From an uncultured Eubacteriales bacterium (lineage in GTDB: Bacteria; Bacillota; Clostridia; Oscillospirales; CAG-272): DNA of 29,316 nucleotides. Every line of letters starts with the position of its first letter. The first letter of the stretch is position 1. Made by a program: the position numbers and the translations under genes. The stretch spans positions 1 to 29,316 of the forward strand of contig URHI01000009.1 of the NCBI GenBank assembly GCA_900547565.1, given 5' to 3'. Positions 16,251 through 24,166 of this stretch are shown piece after piece. Below the pieces are notes generated by a model. That model saw nothing but the letters and a program-made list of their open reading frames with translations. It was not told the DNA's origin and ran no database searches.

Positions 16251-17348
16251 ATGAGAAACGTAGTGGATATCATGGATCTGTCGACGGACGAGATCGACGC
16301 ACTGATTGACACGGCAAGCGACATTGCCGCAGATCCCGAAAAATATCAGGACTGCCTGAAGCACAAAACAATGGCAACGCTGTTTTTTGAGCCGTCCACC
16401 CGGACGCGGCTGAGCTTTGAGAGCGCCATGCTGTCACTGGGCGGAAATGTCGTAGGCTTTTCCGACGCAAATACCTGCTCGGCCTCCAAGGGCGAGTCGC
16501 TTTCGGACACCGTCACAGTCGTTTCAGGCTATGTTGACATCATTGCCATGCGCCACCCAAAGGAGGGAGCGCCGTATATTGCCTGCCATCATTCATCCGT
16601 GCCGGTAATAAACGCCGGGGACGGTGGACATTATCATCCCACGCAAACGCTTGCCGACCTTATGACCATCCGGCAAAAATGCGGCAGACTGGATCACCTG
16701 ACGGTGGGATTCTGCGGAGATTTGCGGTACGGCAGAACGGTACATTCTCTTATTGACGCGATGTCACGGTATCCGGGGACAAGATTTGTTCTTATTTCCC
16801 CGAGTGAGCTGGCATTACCGGCGTTTGTGCTTGACGGAACGATAAAGCAGAACGGTATCCCCTGCAAGGAAAGCCTGACGCTTGAAGACGTGATAGGAGA
16901 GCTGGATATCCTATATATGACCAGAGTCCAGAAGGAGCGCTTTGCAGACCCGGAGGTCTATGAGCGGCTTAAGGATATCTATGTCCTGAATCCTGAAAAA
17001 ATGGCACTTGCTCCGGAAAACATGATAGTCATGCACCCACTGCCGCGCATAAATGAGATCTCACCGAAGGTAGATGCCGATCCCCGCGCCTGCTATTTTA
17101 CGCAGACCAAAAATGGTAAGCTGATGCGTATGGCGCTGATCCTCAAGCTGCTGCGCGAGAGGGACGTTCCGGATACACAGCGAACCAAGGGAGAGGCAAT
17201 GCAGCTTAATGTATTATGCAAAAACATACATTGCATCAGCGGCTCGGAAAGAGGCCTGCCGGCCCGATTCTACCGCGACCGTGCCGGCGCCGTGCGCTGT
17301 TATTACTGCGATGCCGAGGTAACTGAGCACCAAGCTCATAGTGTCTGA
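16251..17348 (+). CDS. pyrB: Aspartate carbamoyltransferase catalytic chain fused to a PyrI-type zinc ribbon
   Basis: A 365-residue protein that joins carbamoyl phosphate and aspartate. The PyrB part (1 to about 305) has FFEPSTRTRLSFE (45-57), ASKGESLSDT (78-87, active-site Ser/Lys from the neighbouring chain), GHYHPTQTLADL (126-137), TRVQKERF (224-231) and HPLPR (262-266). After a linker of about 13 residues, residues 318-358 match the C-terminal zinc domain of the regulatory chain PyrI: CKNIHC (C323, C328) and CYYC (C350, C353), spacing C-x4-C-x21-C-x2-C. The roughly 100-residue nucleotide-binding domain of PyrI is absent and no separate pyrI is in the window. Only a weak GGAG about 11 bases upstream precedes ATG 16251, so coupling to pyrE is likely. 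Last gene of the pyr operon. Confidence 0.95.
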   Translation: MRNVVDIMDLSTDEIDALIDTASDIAADPEKYQDCLKHKTMATLFFEPSTRTRLSFESAMLSLGGNVVGFSDANTCSASKGESLSDTVTVVSGYVDIIAMRHPKEGAPYIACHHSSVPVINAGDGGHYHPTQTLADLMTIRQKCGRLDHLTVGFCGDLRYGRTVHSLIDAMSRYPGTRFVLISPSELALPAFVLDGTIKQNGIPCKESLTLEDVIGELDILYMTRVQKERFADPEVYERLKDIYVLNPEKMALAPENMIVMHPLPRINEISPKVDADPRACYFTQTKNGKLMRMALILKLLRERDVPDTQRTKGEAMQLNVLCKNIHCISGSERGLPARFYRDRAGAVRCYYCDAEVTEHQAHSV

Positions 17349-17497
17349 TCAGGCATGGTCACACGACCAGTTCCCACGCCGAGAGCTGAGACACGTTCAA
17401 CAAGCACAATCAGACTCAGCATTGTAGTTCATAAAAGCACTCGGAGTAATATTGTAAATGAAAAAACCGCTTGCACGATATTTAATGATGTCCTTGA

Positions 17498-17677
17498 TTC
17501 CCGAAAAAATATGAGTATGATGAAAAACGAAACCATGTGAAAACAATCACCATGACCTATGATCCCGACGGAAGCATGACAGGCTATACGGAATATGTAT
17601 ATGACGAGGACGGAACTACGATATCCGTTACCGAGTTTGACAAAGACGGAAACAGGATCATCCATGACGATTATTGA
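17498..17677 (+). pseudogene. C-terminal remnant of a YD/DEDG-repeat protein
   Basis: From a TGA at 17495-17497 the frame is open for 59 codons to TGA 17675-17677. It encodes repeated tyrosine-aspartate units: YEYDEKRN, MTYDPDGSMTGYTEY, VYDEDGTTISVTEFDKDGNR. This is the pattern of the YD/RHS-like or short-repeat surface proteins of Firmicutes. No plausible start codon with ribosome site lies in the frame (the first GTG is mid-repeat), and upstream frames are closed. It is therefore most likely the tail of a gene whose front has been lost. Family assignment is tentative. Confidence 0.5.
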
Positions 17678-17823
17678 AGCACAAACAAGCTATGCATGAT
17701 CTCTTGGCGAGCCTCGGCTGCGCCTTCGATAGCATATTCTGATTGCATGTAAAAATGATATCTTATTTCTGCGCTCTTTTTTCTCAAGACCTGCAAGTGA
17801 GAAAAAGAGCAGCTAAGCGAGAA

Positions 17824-17855
17824 AAGCCCCCGAAATCGTGAAATTTCGGGGGCTT
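17824..17855. terminator. Strong hairpin, probable bidirectional terminator
   Basis: AAGCCCCCGAAAT (17824-17836) pairs perfectly with ATTTCGGGGGCTT (17843-17855), loop of 6. On the minus strand TTTTCTC follows, which fits termination of the lipoprotein-kinase operon. On the plus strand a mixed GTTGTAATTTTATTTT tract follows, which could end the pyr operon transcript. Confidence 0.85.
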
Positions 17856-18012
17856 GTTGTAATTTTATTTTCGGCTTTGCGATATGTGGCGTTAAGCTGA
17901 AAAGATATCAATGCATTTTAACAGCTACCGATTTCAAGACTGCCATAATACGGCATCTCAAAATCGCGGTTAAATCCGCCGGCCAAAGCTCAAATGACAG
18001 AGTTATAAAATG

Positions 18013-19764
18013 TTATTGGCAGATGCTTGATTTGGTAACGGTGCCAAGCCGGGTCAGGTAATCACGCAAAGCATCCATGCCGCAAACCCGAGTGTCGTTT
18101 ATACTGCCCTTGTTCTTTATCTCCGCTGTATATCCGCAGATTACGACAGTGTACCGTCGCATATCGTCAAGCTCGGCGTCGTCGGCTGTTGCCAGTATAT
18201 ACGGAAAAGGGTTCCCGTCTCCATATAAATCGAAGCCTTCGGCAGCAAGCTGTTTGATCTCCTCTCCCGTCAGGGTAAATGTTTTTACGGTATCCACCCA
18301 GCTGAGCGGGTTCACCGTACTGATGATCTCGTCGGTGACCGGACCTGCCCAAAGGCATCCGTTTACGCCGAATTCGTTTTCTTTTCCATCATGGTATGCG
18401 CCAAGAGAGATCAACGAACAATCTGCCCCTGTGGCTTCGATAAAAGCCGAACCGACCAACCGCGCTGTTTCCTCAAGTGTCAGATTCTCCATAATATTCG
18501 CAAATGATGCGGCTTGGTTATCAATGGAATCCTGAAGTGAACGGTTCATTACGGCAATTACCTGCTCACCCGTTGATTTTCCGGCATACCACTTGAGGCA
18601 CTCACCTCCGACCGGAACGATCAGATCTTCCCAGCCTGCATACGCAAGCGGTGCGCTGAATCCGGCATTCAGCATTTCCATGATCTCGACATATTCCTCC
18701 GTGGCATCCTGGTTCCCTTCCGAAAGCGGCAGGAATTGCTGCTGATTACCGGGAAGCAGCTTCTGCCCCTCCTCGGTAGAAATAAAAGCCATAAATTTCA
18801 GCGCATCTTGCAGTTTTTGTTTGTTTTTCGGATTTTCCAGATCTGCATTCAGACCAAAGTAGCATGCTGTGTTGGTAATATATCGATTGTTGGAGCCATC
18901 CATGCTCAGCCAGGGCATGAGACTGTATTGATCTCCGGTCCCGTCTTCATTTTGTGAGAAGCGGAACATTCCGCCATGGATAAAGAAGGCGGTATTTCCT
19001 TCGCGGAAATGGGATATTGCCTCTTCTGTGGTTTTCCCATACCATCTACCGTTGATAATGCCGAGATCTATCCACTTCTGCATATATTCAATGGTGTCTT
19101 TCCATGCATCGTCGGCGGTAACTTTTCCGCTTAAAAACTGCTCAACCCAATCAAGGCCTTCGGGAGTTCGAAGAAACATGGTGTCACCGAGATTGAAAAG
19201 ATATTGAAATCCGTTTCCCGTAAATTCCAAAGAAGTTGCGGAAATATCCACATTGGCCTCGTTGATTTTCGGTACAAGCTCCTCCAACTCATGAAAGCTG
19301 GTGGGAACAGTCCATCCGTGCTTTTCAAAAAGAGTTTTGTTATAGTAAATTCCCAGAACCGAGAAATTGCAGGGGAGCATATAAATGGCCCCCTCAATGC
19401 TGCATTCATTCAGGCGAGATACTGCGTATTTTGTGGAGAAATCATACACGGAAAGATCAATCAAGTGTTCTTTTTGAAGCTCGGCATCCGGAAGGACATT
19501 GGAGGTATAAATATCCGGGGCCTGTCCGGCTTCAAGAATCCTGTGGAGATATGAGGTCGAATTATGCCCACTGTAGCTGACAAACTGCAGGTTCACCTCC
19601 GGATACGCTTTCTTGAAGGCTTTTTCAAACTGTGTATAATCCTTACGGGCTGTCATTATTGTGATCGGCTCGTGAACAGTTTTGGAATTATCCGTGCAGG
19701 AACAAAATGACAGGCAAGCAATTATGACCGCCAGAAAATATGCGGTAAACATTTTAATTTTCAT
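18013..19764 (-). CDS. Solute-binding lipoprotein (ABC type 1) fused to a 5'-nucleotidase C-terminal domain
   Basis: A 583-residue exported protein. The N-terminus MKIKMFTAYFLAVIIACLS is a signal sequence ending in FCSC, a loose lipobox. Residues about 35-410 follow the extracellular sugar-binding protein family: TIMTARKDYTQFEKAFKKAY, APDIYTSNV, GIYYNKTLFEKHGW, FREGNTAFFIHGG, ALKFMAFISTEEGQKLL. From about 428 to 572 the sequence changes to the pattern of the 5'-nucleotidase C-terminal domain: TARLVGSAFIEATGADCSLI, AGPVTDEIISTVNPLSWVDT, TFTLTGEEIKQLAAEG, then YTVVICGYTA. The metallophosphoesterase half that carries catalysis in such enzymes is missing, so binding rather than hydrolysis is expected. 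No permease or ATPase genes are nearby. It lies 60 bases after the hybrid kinase gene and is probably its ligand-binding partner. ATG 19764 was chosen: AGGAG is 13 bases upstream (long). The upstream TTG at 19797 is unsupported. Confidence 0.82.
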   Translation of the reverse strand: MKIKMFTAYFLAVIIACLSFCSCTDNSKTVHEPITIMTARKDYTQFEKAFKKAYPEVNLQFVSYSGHNSTSYLHRILEAGQAPDIYTSNVLPDAELQKEHLIDLSVYDFSTKYAVSRLNECSIEGAIYMLPCNFSVLGIYYNKTLFEKHGWTVPTSFHELEELVPKINEANVDISATSLEFTGNGFQYLFNLGDTMFLRTPEGLDWVEQFLSGKVTADDAWKDTIEYMQKWIDLGIINGRWYGKTTEEAISHFREGNTAFFIHGGMFRFSQNEDGTGDQYSLMPWLSMDGSNNRYITNTACYFGLNADLENPKNKQKLQDALKFMAFISTEEGQKLLPGNQQQFLPLSEGNQDATEEYVEIMEMLNAGFSAPLAYAGWEDLIVPVGGECLKWYAGKSTGEQVIAVMNRSLQDSIDNQAASFANIMENLTLEETARLVGSAFIEATGADCSLISLGAYHDGKENEFGVNGCLWAGPVTDEIISTVNPLSWVDTVKTFTLTGEEIKQLAAEGFDLYGDGNPFPYILATADDAELDDMRRYTVVICGYTAEIKNKGSINDTRVCGMDALRDYLTRLGTVTKSSICQ

Positions 19765-19824
19765 GAAGATATCAAAACTCCTATCCCGGCTTTTCAAGGA
19801 TCATAAGCCCAAGTAATCATGCCG

Positions 19825-22038
19825 TCAATCGGTATTCTTCAAGTCATGTTTTTTATATTTCATAAGTGTTGAGACTAAAAGCTTTCCGTTGATCGGCTTT
19901 GAAAGATGCTCGTTCATTCCCGCGGCTAACGATTTTTGAATGTCCTCCTCAAAGGCGTTGGCCGTCATCGAGATGATGGCTATGCTTTCGGCGTCCGGGC
20001 GGCAAAGTGAACGAATTTTCTTTGTTGCCTCAAGACCGTCCATCACAGGCATCATGACATCCATCAGAATCACATCAATGCTGCCGATATCTGAATGCTC
20101 AAAGGTCTGCACAGCCTCTTCACCGTTGCAGGCAATGAGGACATCCGCCTCCGCTTTTTTCAAAAGTCGCTCTGCAATATTGCGGTTGAGCATATTGTCA
20201 TCGCAAAGAAGTATCGTCATTCCCTTCAGAGAAGAAGGCGGAAGCGGCTTCTCGGAATCATCCGGTGCGGCAAAGGCATTCAGGCATACCGCAAACGGCA
20301 ATACTATCGTAAAACGGCTTCCCTCATTTACTTTACTGTATATATCGATCGTGCCGCCCATCTTATCGATCAGCTTTTTGACAATTGACATTCCGAGTCC
20401 TGTGCCTTCATGGTATGTCCGGCCATTGTTGTTTTCCCGCCAGAACGGCTCAAAGATATGCTCCAGATAGCCCTCGTTCATGCCGATACCGGTATCCGAA
20501 ATGATGAACCGAAAACTTGCGGTCTCACCGTCGCAAGATATTTCCTCCGTTTCAAATGTGACATTTCCACCTTCCTCCGTAAATTTCACGGCGTTTCCCA
20601 ACAAATTGATCATCACCTTGCGGAGATAGAGATCACACCCCTTCAGATACGGATGCTGAAACCCGCCAGACCGATAGGTAAAGAGGAGATGATGTTGTTG
20701 GGCAGAGCTGTGAATGATCGAACAGCAAGTGTCCATAACCGCCCGCAGATCAAACTGTTTTTCCGTGGGGATATCTCCTTTGCTTTCCAAGCGCCCCAAA
20801 TCCAATACATCGTTGATAAGAGCGGTCAGGTGCTGTGAGGCAGAACGGATATTTGATAGGCAAAGCTGTAGCTCTTCTGTAACATCCGGACTTTCTTCCG
20901 CTCTTTCCAGCATGCCGAGTATGCCGTTAAGAGGCGTTCTGAGATCGTGAGACATATGTGACAGAAACTCGCTTTTTGCCAAATTCGCCCTGTTGGCTTC
21001 TTCTGCCGCATTTTTCAGTACGAGATTCAACTGATTTTGCTGCGCGGCGCGGATTCGCATATTGACGGTAGAAATAAAGAGAAAGATAATCGTCGCCGCA
21101 ATCAACACACCGATCACAGACAACGCAATGATACGATACATCGTTGCGTTCAGCAAGCGCTCGGATCCGCTGCTCAATTTTTCGGTCGGCATGAGCAGTG
21201 TAACAACCCAGTCCGGCGTTGTGATCGGCGCCATCGAAACGAAATAATTCGTACCTTCGTATTCAAATTCAAGGCTTTCTCCCTCGATATACGCCAGACT
21301 GTCCTTAAGATCTTCAAAGGTTTCTCCGTGCAGGAACCTGACATTTTCAAGTGTCCGCATGATATTGGCAGATGTGCTGAAGGCACCTATGTTGTCCCGA
21401 CGGTATATGCTTCGGCCGTCGGTATGGATAATAAAAACATCGGCAGAGCAGTCAAATCCCGAGCCCAAAAGCGCTGAGCCGTATACTTCCGGCGGCAGGA
21501 TCATGACGGTATGTGTGATTTGCGTGCCGTCTTTCAGAACTGTGGGATGATCGAGACGGTGGATAAAAAGCATATGTTCTTTGTTAGAATCAAATGTGAC
21601 GGAGGTGATGACGACCTGCCTCTCGTCTGCTGATTTCTTCAGGAATTCAATATTTCTAAATAAACCGACATGACCGTTGGAAAGATAATAGTTGGTCTGA
21701 GAATCCACGACCGCTAAATAATAATTGAGGTTAATACCGTTTTCTGCTTCCGACAAAAAACAGGCAATATCCTCCTTCTTATCGATTTCCGTTGAAAGCA
21801 AGTGAGTAAAGGACGCATCCGCAACGTCCCATGAGTAACTGCAGATGGCATTCACTGTTCTGGCGATCTGTTCGGAAACCTCATTGAGATTCTTGCTGCG
21901 CTCCGCATATAATTCGTCGCCTACCGATCGAAAAACCGAGCAAGCCATCACTGCAAAAGTTGTAAACAGCAGAACAACTAACAGTATACCGATAGTCATG
22001 GATATCCGGTTGTAATGGTGGGTCACAGCTTTTTTCAT
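19825..22038 (-). CDS. Membrane hybrid histidine kinase with extracellular sensor and C-terminal receiver
   Basis: A 737-residue sensor. TM1 spans about 13-35 and TM2 about 301-323; between them is an extracellular region of about 265 residues that looks like a double-Cache-type sensor (YYLAVVDSQTNYYLSNG; DVFIIHTDGRSIYR). The cytoplasmic part has a coiled linker, HisKA with phosphoaccepting H364 in SHDLRTPLNGILGM, and HATPase boxes NLLGNAVKFT (N), DTGIGM (G1), FEPFWR (F) and GTGLGMSIVKKL (G2). The receiver (about 608-727) has DD (613-614), phosphoacceptor D660 in LMDVMMPVMDG, T692 in SMTANAF and the K of LSKP. A hybrid kinase normally hands the phosphate to an HPt protein, and one is encoded in this operon. 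ATG 22038 is preferred; TTG 22068, overlapping the regulator stop, would add 10 residues. Confidence 0.93.
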   Translation of the reverse strand: MKKAVTHHYNRISMTIGILLVVLLFTTFAVMACSVFRSVGDELYAERSKNLNEVSEQIARTVNAICSYSWDVADASFTHLLSTEIDKKEDIACFLSEAENGINLNYYLAVVDSQTNYYLSNGHVGLFRNIEFLKKSADERQVVITSVTFDSNKEHMLFIHRLDHPTVLKDGTQITHTVMILPPEVYGSALLGSGFDCSADVFIIHTDGRSIYRRDNIGAFSTSANIMRTLENVRFLHGETFEDLKDSLAYIEGESLEFEYEGTNYFVSMAPITTPDWVVTLLMPTEKLSSGSERLLNATMYRIIALSVIGVLIAATIIFLFISTVNMRIRAAQQNQLNLVLKNAAEEANRANLAKSEFLSHMSHDLRTPLNGILGMLERAEESPDVTEELQLCLSNIRSASQHLTALINDVLDLGRLESKGDIPTEKQFDLRAVMDTCCSIIHSSAQQHHLLFTYRSGGFQHPYLKGCDLYLRKVMINLLGNAVKFTEEGGNVTFETEEISCDGETASFRFIISDTGIGMNEGYLEHIFEPFWRENNNGRTYHEGTGLGMSIVKKLIDKMGGTIDIYSKVNEGSRFTIVLPFAVCLNAFAAPDDSEKPLPPSSLKGMTILLCDDNMLNRNIAERLLKKAEADVLIACNGEEAVQTFEHSDIGSIDVILMDVMMPVMDGLEATKKIRSLCRPDAESIAIISMTANAFEEDIQKSLAAGMNEHLSKPINGKLLVSTLMKYKKHDLKNTD

Positions 22039-22064
22039 TATTACACCATGCCTTAGTAATTGAT

Positions 22065-22781
22065 TCAAATGGTGGGATAACCGGTTTTCTCTTTATAATC
22101 CAGGACTTTTTGCTGAATTTTCTTTTTGCTTTTCTTCCGGATCAGGACTTCCTCTCCGTTTTGGAGCAAACATACATCATTTGCTTCGCTGACATAATTC
22201 ATGTTGACCAGATAGCTTTGGTGACAGCGTAGAAAGCGCGGATCGTTCAACTCTGCTTCGATCTGACCAAGCTTCTTGTATATATTGTACTCCCGGTGCT
22301 CTGTCCGATGCAAAATACATTTTGTATTGATGCTTTCCACATACATAATCTCGTTCAGCGGGATATAAACAATATTCGACTTCTGCTTGACCTGGTAGCT
22401 GTTACCCTGATATTCCGGCAGAAAACGGTCCAGTGTACGTCGGATATCGGCAAGGCTATATGGCTTCAATATGTATCCGGACGCATATACATTATAGCTC
22501 TCAAGCGCATAATCGGCTGAAACAGTACAAAATACAATCTTGCCCCGGTACGAAAGGTCTCTCAGCTTTTGCGCAATGTTCATACCGAACGAATCTCCCA
22601 TAAACAGGTCAAGAAAAATCATATCGTATTCAATATTTTCCATAACATCGTAATACAGGGTAGTTCCGCGATCGTATAACGTAAATTCGCAACGCACAGA
22701 AGTTTCAAAAAAGTATTTTTTCAGGAGCGAATGCAAAAGATTCCGTTCTAAATCGTTGTCATCACAAATTGCCAAACGCAT
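22065..22781 (-). CDS. LytTR-family response regulator
   Basis: A 238-residue DNA-binding response regulator of the AgrA/LytR type. The receiver has acidic D8-D9 (AICDDND), phosphoacceptor D58 (MIFLDLFMGD), threonine in FCTVSADYA and lysine in LKPY. The C-terminal LytTR domain (about 135-232) has IPLNEIMYVESINTK, the characteristic FLRCHQSYLVNMNYV and LIRKKSKKKIQQK. LytTR proteins bind direct repeats upstream of target promoters. It sits between the DUF6514-like gene and the kinase and is the obvious final acceptor of the phosphorelay. The start at 22781 has a distant AAGGAA about 12 bases upstream. Confidence 0.93.
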   Translation of the reverse strand: MRLAICDDNDLERNLLHSLLKKYFFETSVRCEFTLYDRGTTLYYDVMENIEYDMIFLDLFMGDSFGMNIAQKLRDLSYRGKIVFCTVSADYALESYNVYASGYILKPYSLADIRRTLDRFLPEYQGNSYQVKQKSNIVYIPLNEIMYVESINTKCILHRTEHREYNIYKKLGQIEAELNDPRFLRCHQSYLVNMNYVSEANDVCLLQNGEEVLIRKKSKKKIQQKVLDYKEKTGYPTI

Positions 22782-22820
22782 GAAGAAAGCAGATTCCTTT
22801 CCGGACGAGATTTTGTTGTA

Positions 22821-23078
22821 CTAGGTTTTTACACTGTACAATTCGTCCTCAATAATATCACATAAGTGGATAGGATCAACATCGTATTGATTAAGCTTGT
22901 CTGCCAACGTCCTCAGCCAATCTACATCGTCTGATATACCGTAGACGCAGTCCTTAATGTCCAACAATCCGTTAAAAAATGAACATGCACAAATACCATA
23001 TGTATACTTCTCAATTTGCTCTGATTCATTTTTCCCTGTGTCTTTCGCACCTTTTCTGACTACTACATAGATGTTCAT
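22821..23078 (-). CDS. Small DUF6514-like protein
   Basis: An 85-residue protein of unknown function. The pattern KYTYGICAC followed by DIKDCVYGISDDVDWLRTLA, then LNQYDVDPIHLCDIIEDEL, matches what I remember of DUF6514, a family of small clostridial proteins with a conserved YGI start and a PIHL..VIED-type end. No membrane segment or signal is present. It contains four cysteines. It lies 40 bases before the response regulator in the same direction and is probably cotranscribed with it. AGG 7 bases before the ATG supports the start. Family identity is recalled, not computed. Confidence 0.65.
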   Translation of the reverse strand: MNIYVVVRKGAKDTGKNESEQIEKYTYGICACSFFNGLLDIKDCVYGISDDVDWLRTLADKLNQYDVDPIHLCDIIEDELYSVKT

Positions 23079-23162
23079 TTTTTAACCTACCTTTTTTAGA
23101 TTTCAAAAGCAGCAGCTTTCGGATACTGTAAGAATTTTTCCCGAATGAATCTTACGTCTGTA

Positions 23163-23168
23163 ATTATA
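23163..23168 (-). promoter_or_regulatory. Possible -10 element upstream of the DUF6514-like gene
   Basis: On the minus strand TATAAT (23168-23163) lies in the 166-base gap between the HPt and DUF6514-like genes. No good -35 stands 16-18 bases upstream. GTAAGA/TCTTAC (about 23127-23154) can form a hairpin downstream of it. An internal promoter for the regulator-kinase genes is possible but weakly supported. Confidence 0.3.
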
Positions 23169-23244
23169 CTAAATAAAGGCAGTAAATGCGAAAAAATATG
23201 AATTCGGCAGGTTTAATGAGGAAATCGGTCAATTAAAATAAAAT

Positions 23245-23619
23245 TCAGTTGTTTTTTAATTTTTTTATTGCGGTGAGCACACGATTATATTCTGTTTTAA
23301 GTTGCTGTAAAACGGTTTCTTTCGGCAGCAGCCCTCCTCGCAGCTTGTCACACAGCTTTGCGGCACAATCGCCTAAGCTTTGGAATCCAAGGGTATAACT
23401 GATCCCCTTTAAGGTGTGCGCCGCACGAAAAGCACTTTTGAGGTCATTTTCTTGCAAGCTCTTCAGCAGCATAGAGTAGGAAGGATCGGACGGGAACCCG
23501 AGTACGAACATTTCAACGGTATCTATATCCTCCAACCGTTCAAGTACGTTCATAATGTCTCCGCCGACCTCTTCGTAAAAATCGGATAATGTCCGTTTTG
23601 GTGCATCCGGTATTTCCAT
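23245..23619 (-). CDS. Histidine phosphotransfer (HPt) protein
   Basis: A 124-residue single-domain protein. The phosphoaccepting histidine is H68 in AFRAAHTLKGISYTLGFQSL, the classical HPt signature (AHTLKG..), inside a predicted four-helix bundle: helices around FYEEVGGDIMNVLERL, MLLKSLQ, the His helix and VLQQLKTEYNRVLTAIKKL. It would carry phosphate from the kinase receiver (D660) to the LytTR regulator (D58). It is the first gene of the operon, behind a consensus promoter about 210 bases upstream. AAAGGA lies 11 bases before the ATG, and an in-frame TAA immediately before it excludes a longer protein. Confidence 0.93.
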   Translation of the reverse strand: MEIPDAPKRTLSDFYEEVGGDIMNVLERLEDIDTVEMFVLGFPSDPSYSMLLKSLQENDLKSAFRAAHTLKGISYTLGFQSLGDCAAKLCDKLRGGLLPKETVLQQLKTEYNRVLTAIKKLKNN

Positions 23620-23828
23620 TTAATCACCAATCCTTTCTTACATGGCAGTCCGCACCTGATAATCTCCTTTTTATTAACGGCCGCTGAGATGAACATAATT
23701 TTCATCATGTGTTCAGTAATATTGAAGCTGAGAGCAGAATATTCCCCGTTTCAACCGTCAGGCGGGTATATATCAAAAGCTGTGGATGAGGATATGAATG
23801 ACAGCCTTGCTTTTGCCTGCTCTTATTC
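23620..23828 (-). other. Long 5' untranslated region of the HPt operon
   Basis: About 210 bases between the inferred transcription start and the HPt ATG. I recognise no known riboswitch. A tiny ORF of 5 codons (GTG 23655 to TAA 23638, minus strand) has an excellent site (AAAAAGGAG, 23672-23664) 8 bases upstream, better than the site of the HPt gene itself. No terminator-like hairpin with U tract is seen. Confidence 0.45.
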
Positions 23829-23834
23829 AACAAA

Positions 23835-23863
23835 ATTATACAATAAATGGCGATAAAAGTCAA
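23835..23863 (-). promoter_or_regulatory. Sigma-A promoter of the HPt - regulator - kinase - lipoprotein operon
   Basis: Minus strand: TTGACT (23863-23858), a 17-base spacer, and TATAAT (23840-23835). It is the only near-consensus promoter upstream of the HPt gene. The bases from 23864 to 24040 hold no recognisable gene. Confidence 0.82.
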
Positions 23864-24040
23864 TAGCGATACGAAATCACTTAAATTTCAGAAAAAACGG
23901 TTGTGGGTACAATATACCTCCCATATATTCCGCGCATATATGAAAAAGCCAAGCAGCCTCGGGACGTCGTTTCTAAGGACAGTCGGTATCCGCATGGAAT
24001 GGTATGGTAGTTTTGACTCACCTGACACACCACCTAATTG

Positions 24041-24077
24041 TAAAACGAAAAGAGCCTTAGCATTAACTGCTAAGGCT
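24041..24077 (-). terminator. Intrinsic terminator of the tRNA pair
   Basis: AGCCTTAGCA (24053-24062) pairs with TGCTAAGGCT (24068-24077), loop of 5. On the minus strand the hairpin is followed by CTCTTTTCGTTTTA, a U-rich tail. It lies 6 bases beyond the encoded CCA of the tRNA-Met gene. Confidence 0.88.
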
Positions 24078-24082
24078 TTTCA

Positions 24083-24160
<78 letters not shown>

Positions 24161-24166
24161 ATATAT

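Larger units (their letters stand above)
17349..18012. other. Stretch without intact genes downstream of the pyr operon
   Basis: About 660 bases between the pyr operon and the convergent lipoprotein gene. It contains a decayed coding fragment (17498-17677), an imperfect hairpin (GCTCTTTTT.CTC at 17773-17785 with GAGAAAAAGAGC at 17799-17810) and a strong GC hairpin (17824-17855), listed separately where useful. In 17349-17497 and 17880-18012 I recognise nothing. The longest open frame in the first part (17355-17540) has no ribosome site and no family signature. Confidence 0.7.

Noticed and set aside
18013..19764. Part of an ABC sugar importer operon
   Set aside because: No permease or ATPase gene lies nearby; the neighbours are signalling genes and the C-terminus is a nucleotidase-type domain.
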